Shown: one piece after another, positions 5,905-5,954 of the stretch
How positions within the stretch are numbered: the stretch's first letter is position 1
Layout of the letters: each line of letters begins with the position of its first letter
Source: Aquificota bacterium
Lineage (GTDB): Bacteria > Aquificota > Aquificia > Aquificales > Hydrogenothermaceae
Length of the DNA stretch: 5,954 nucleotides
Assembly (NCBI GenBank): GCA_013153795.1
Contig: JAADDV010000128.1
Span: 1-5,954 of the forward strand
Direction of reading: 5' to 3'
The notes under the pieces: model-generated
Told to the model about the DNA's origin: nothing
Seen by the model: the letters and a program-made list of their open reading frames with translations, nothing else
Database searches by the model: none
Made by a program: the position numbers and the translations under genes

Positions 5905-5954
5905 AGTTATAACTAACAAACCAGCGCTAATGCGCTTCGTTCCTTGCTAATTTG

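Larger units (their letters stand above)
5521..5954. other. 434-base stretch without a convincing gene
   Basis: The first 100 bases hold the purE ribosome site, leader and promoter. From about 5640 on I find no protein with gene-like composition on either strand. What is visible is a set of small structures. There is a 10-base inverted repeat (5735-5744 with 5887-5896) and a perfect 7-bp hairpin at 5750-5767. A GCTTA-TAA-TAAGC hairpin lies at 5816-5828, and TTGCAT/ATGCAA pair across 5857-5881. There is also a 13-base direct repeat, a palindrome AGTTATAACT at 5905-5914, and AGCGC-TAAT-GCGCT at 5923-5936. The last 34 bases are about half G+C, against roughly a third elsewhere. No recognised tRNA, rRNA, tmRNA or RNase P core motif is present. 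Confidence 0.6.

Noticed and set aside
1..5954. CRISPR array, defence system, toxin-antitoxin pair or complete insertion sequence
   Set aside because: No regularly spaced repeats, cas or transposase-like proteins, or small paired genes were found. Apart from the right-hand noncoding stretch, the window is ordinary housekeeping DNA.

Overview
The window is AT-rich (roughly one third G+C by eye). Its proteins look like those of a thermophilic chemolithotroph of the Aquificota, most likely a Hydrogenothermaceae member of the Sulfurihydrogenibium type. The main reason is the close resemblance of the NuoF protein, as I recall the family, to Aquifex aeolicus NuoF; the class I dihydroorotase with a zinc-ligand pattern close to the Aquifex enzyme agrees. 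The taxonomic call is inference from remembered sequences, not a search.

Layout. (1) 1-703, minus strand: the 5' two hundred-odd codons of a gene running off the left edge, probably a FliK-like flagellar hook-length control protein. (2) 704-776: a compact divergent promoter region. (3) 777-2577, plus strand: a two-gene unit, nuoF (NADH-binding FMN/4Fe-4S subunit of complex I) followed 19 bases later by a PrxQ/Bcp-type peroxiredoxin, ending at a strong hairpin terminator at 2585-2615. (4) 5520 down to 2613, minus strand: a tight four-gene unit, purE (purine synthesis), lepB (signal peptidase I), pyrC (dihydroorotase, pyrimidine synthesis, TTG start) and a small DUF59/MIP18 Fe-S-assembly-type protein. 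It is driven by an extended -10 promoter near 5592-5600 and converges on the nuoF-bcp unit. (5) 5521-5954: 434 bases with no convincing gene. It holds the purE promoter and then a stretch rich in small hairpins, a 13-base direct repeat and a 10-base inverted repeat. The last 70 bases are noticeably richer in G+C and CpG than the rest and may belong to a different element or to a structured RNA.

How the genes work together. The plus-strand unit couples NADH oxidation with peroxide removal. The minus-strand unit is a housekeeping operon mixing one purine step, one pyrimidine step, protein secretion and probable Fe-S maturation. All enzymes with known catalytic residues appear intact. I see no defence system, CRISPR array or complete mobile element. 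The one part that resists explanation is the right-hand noncoding stretch.
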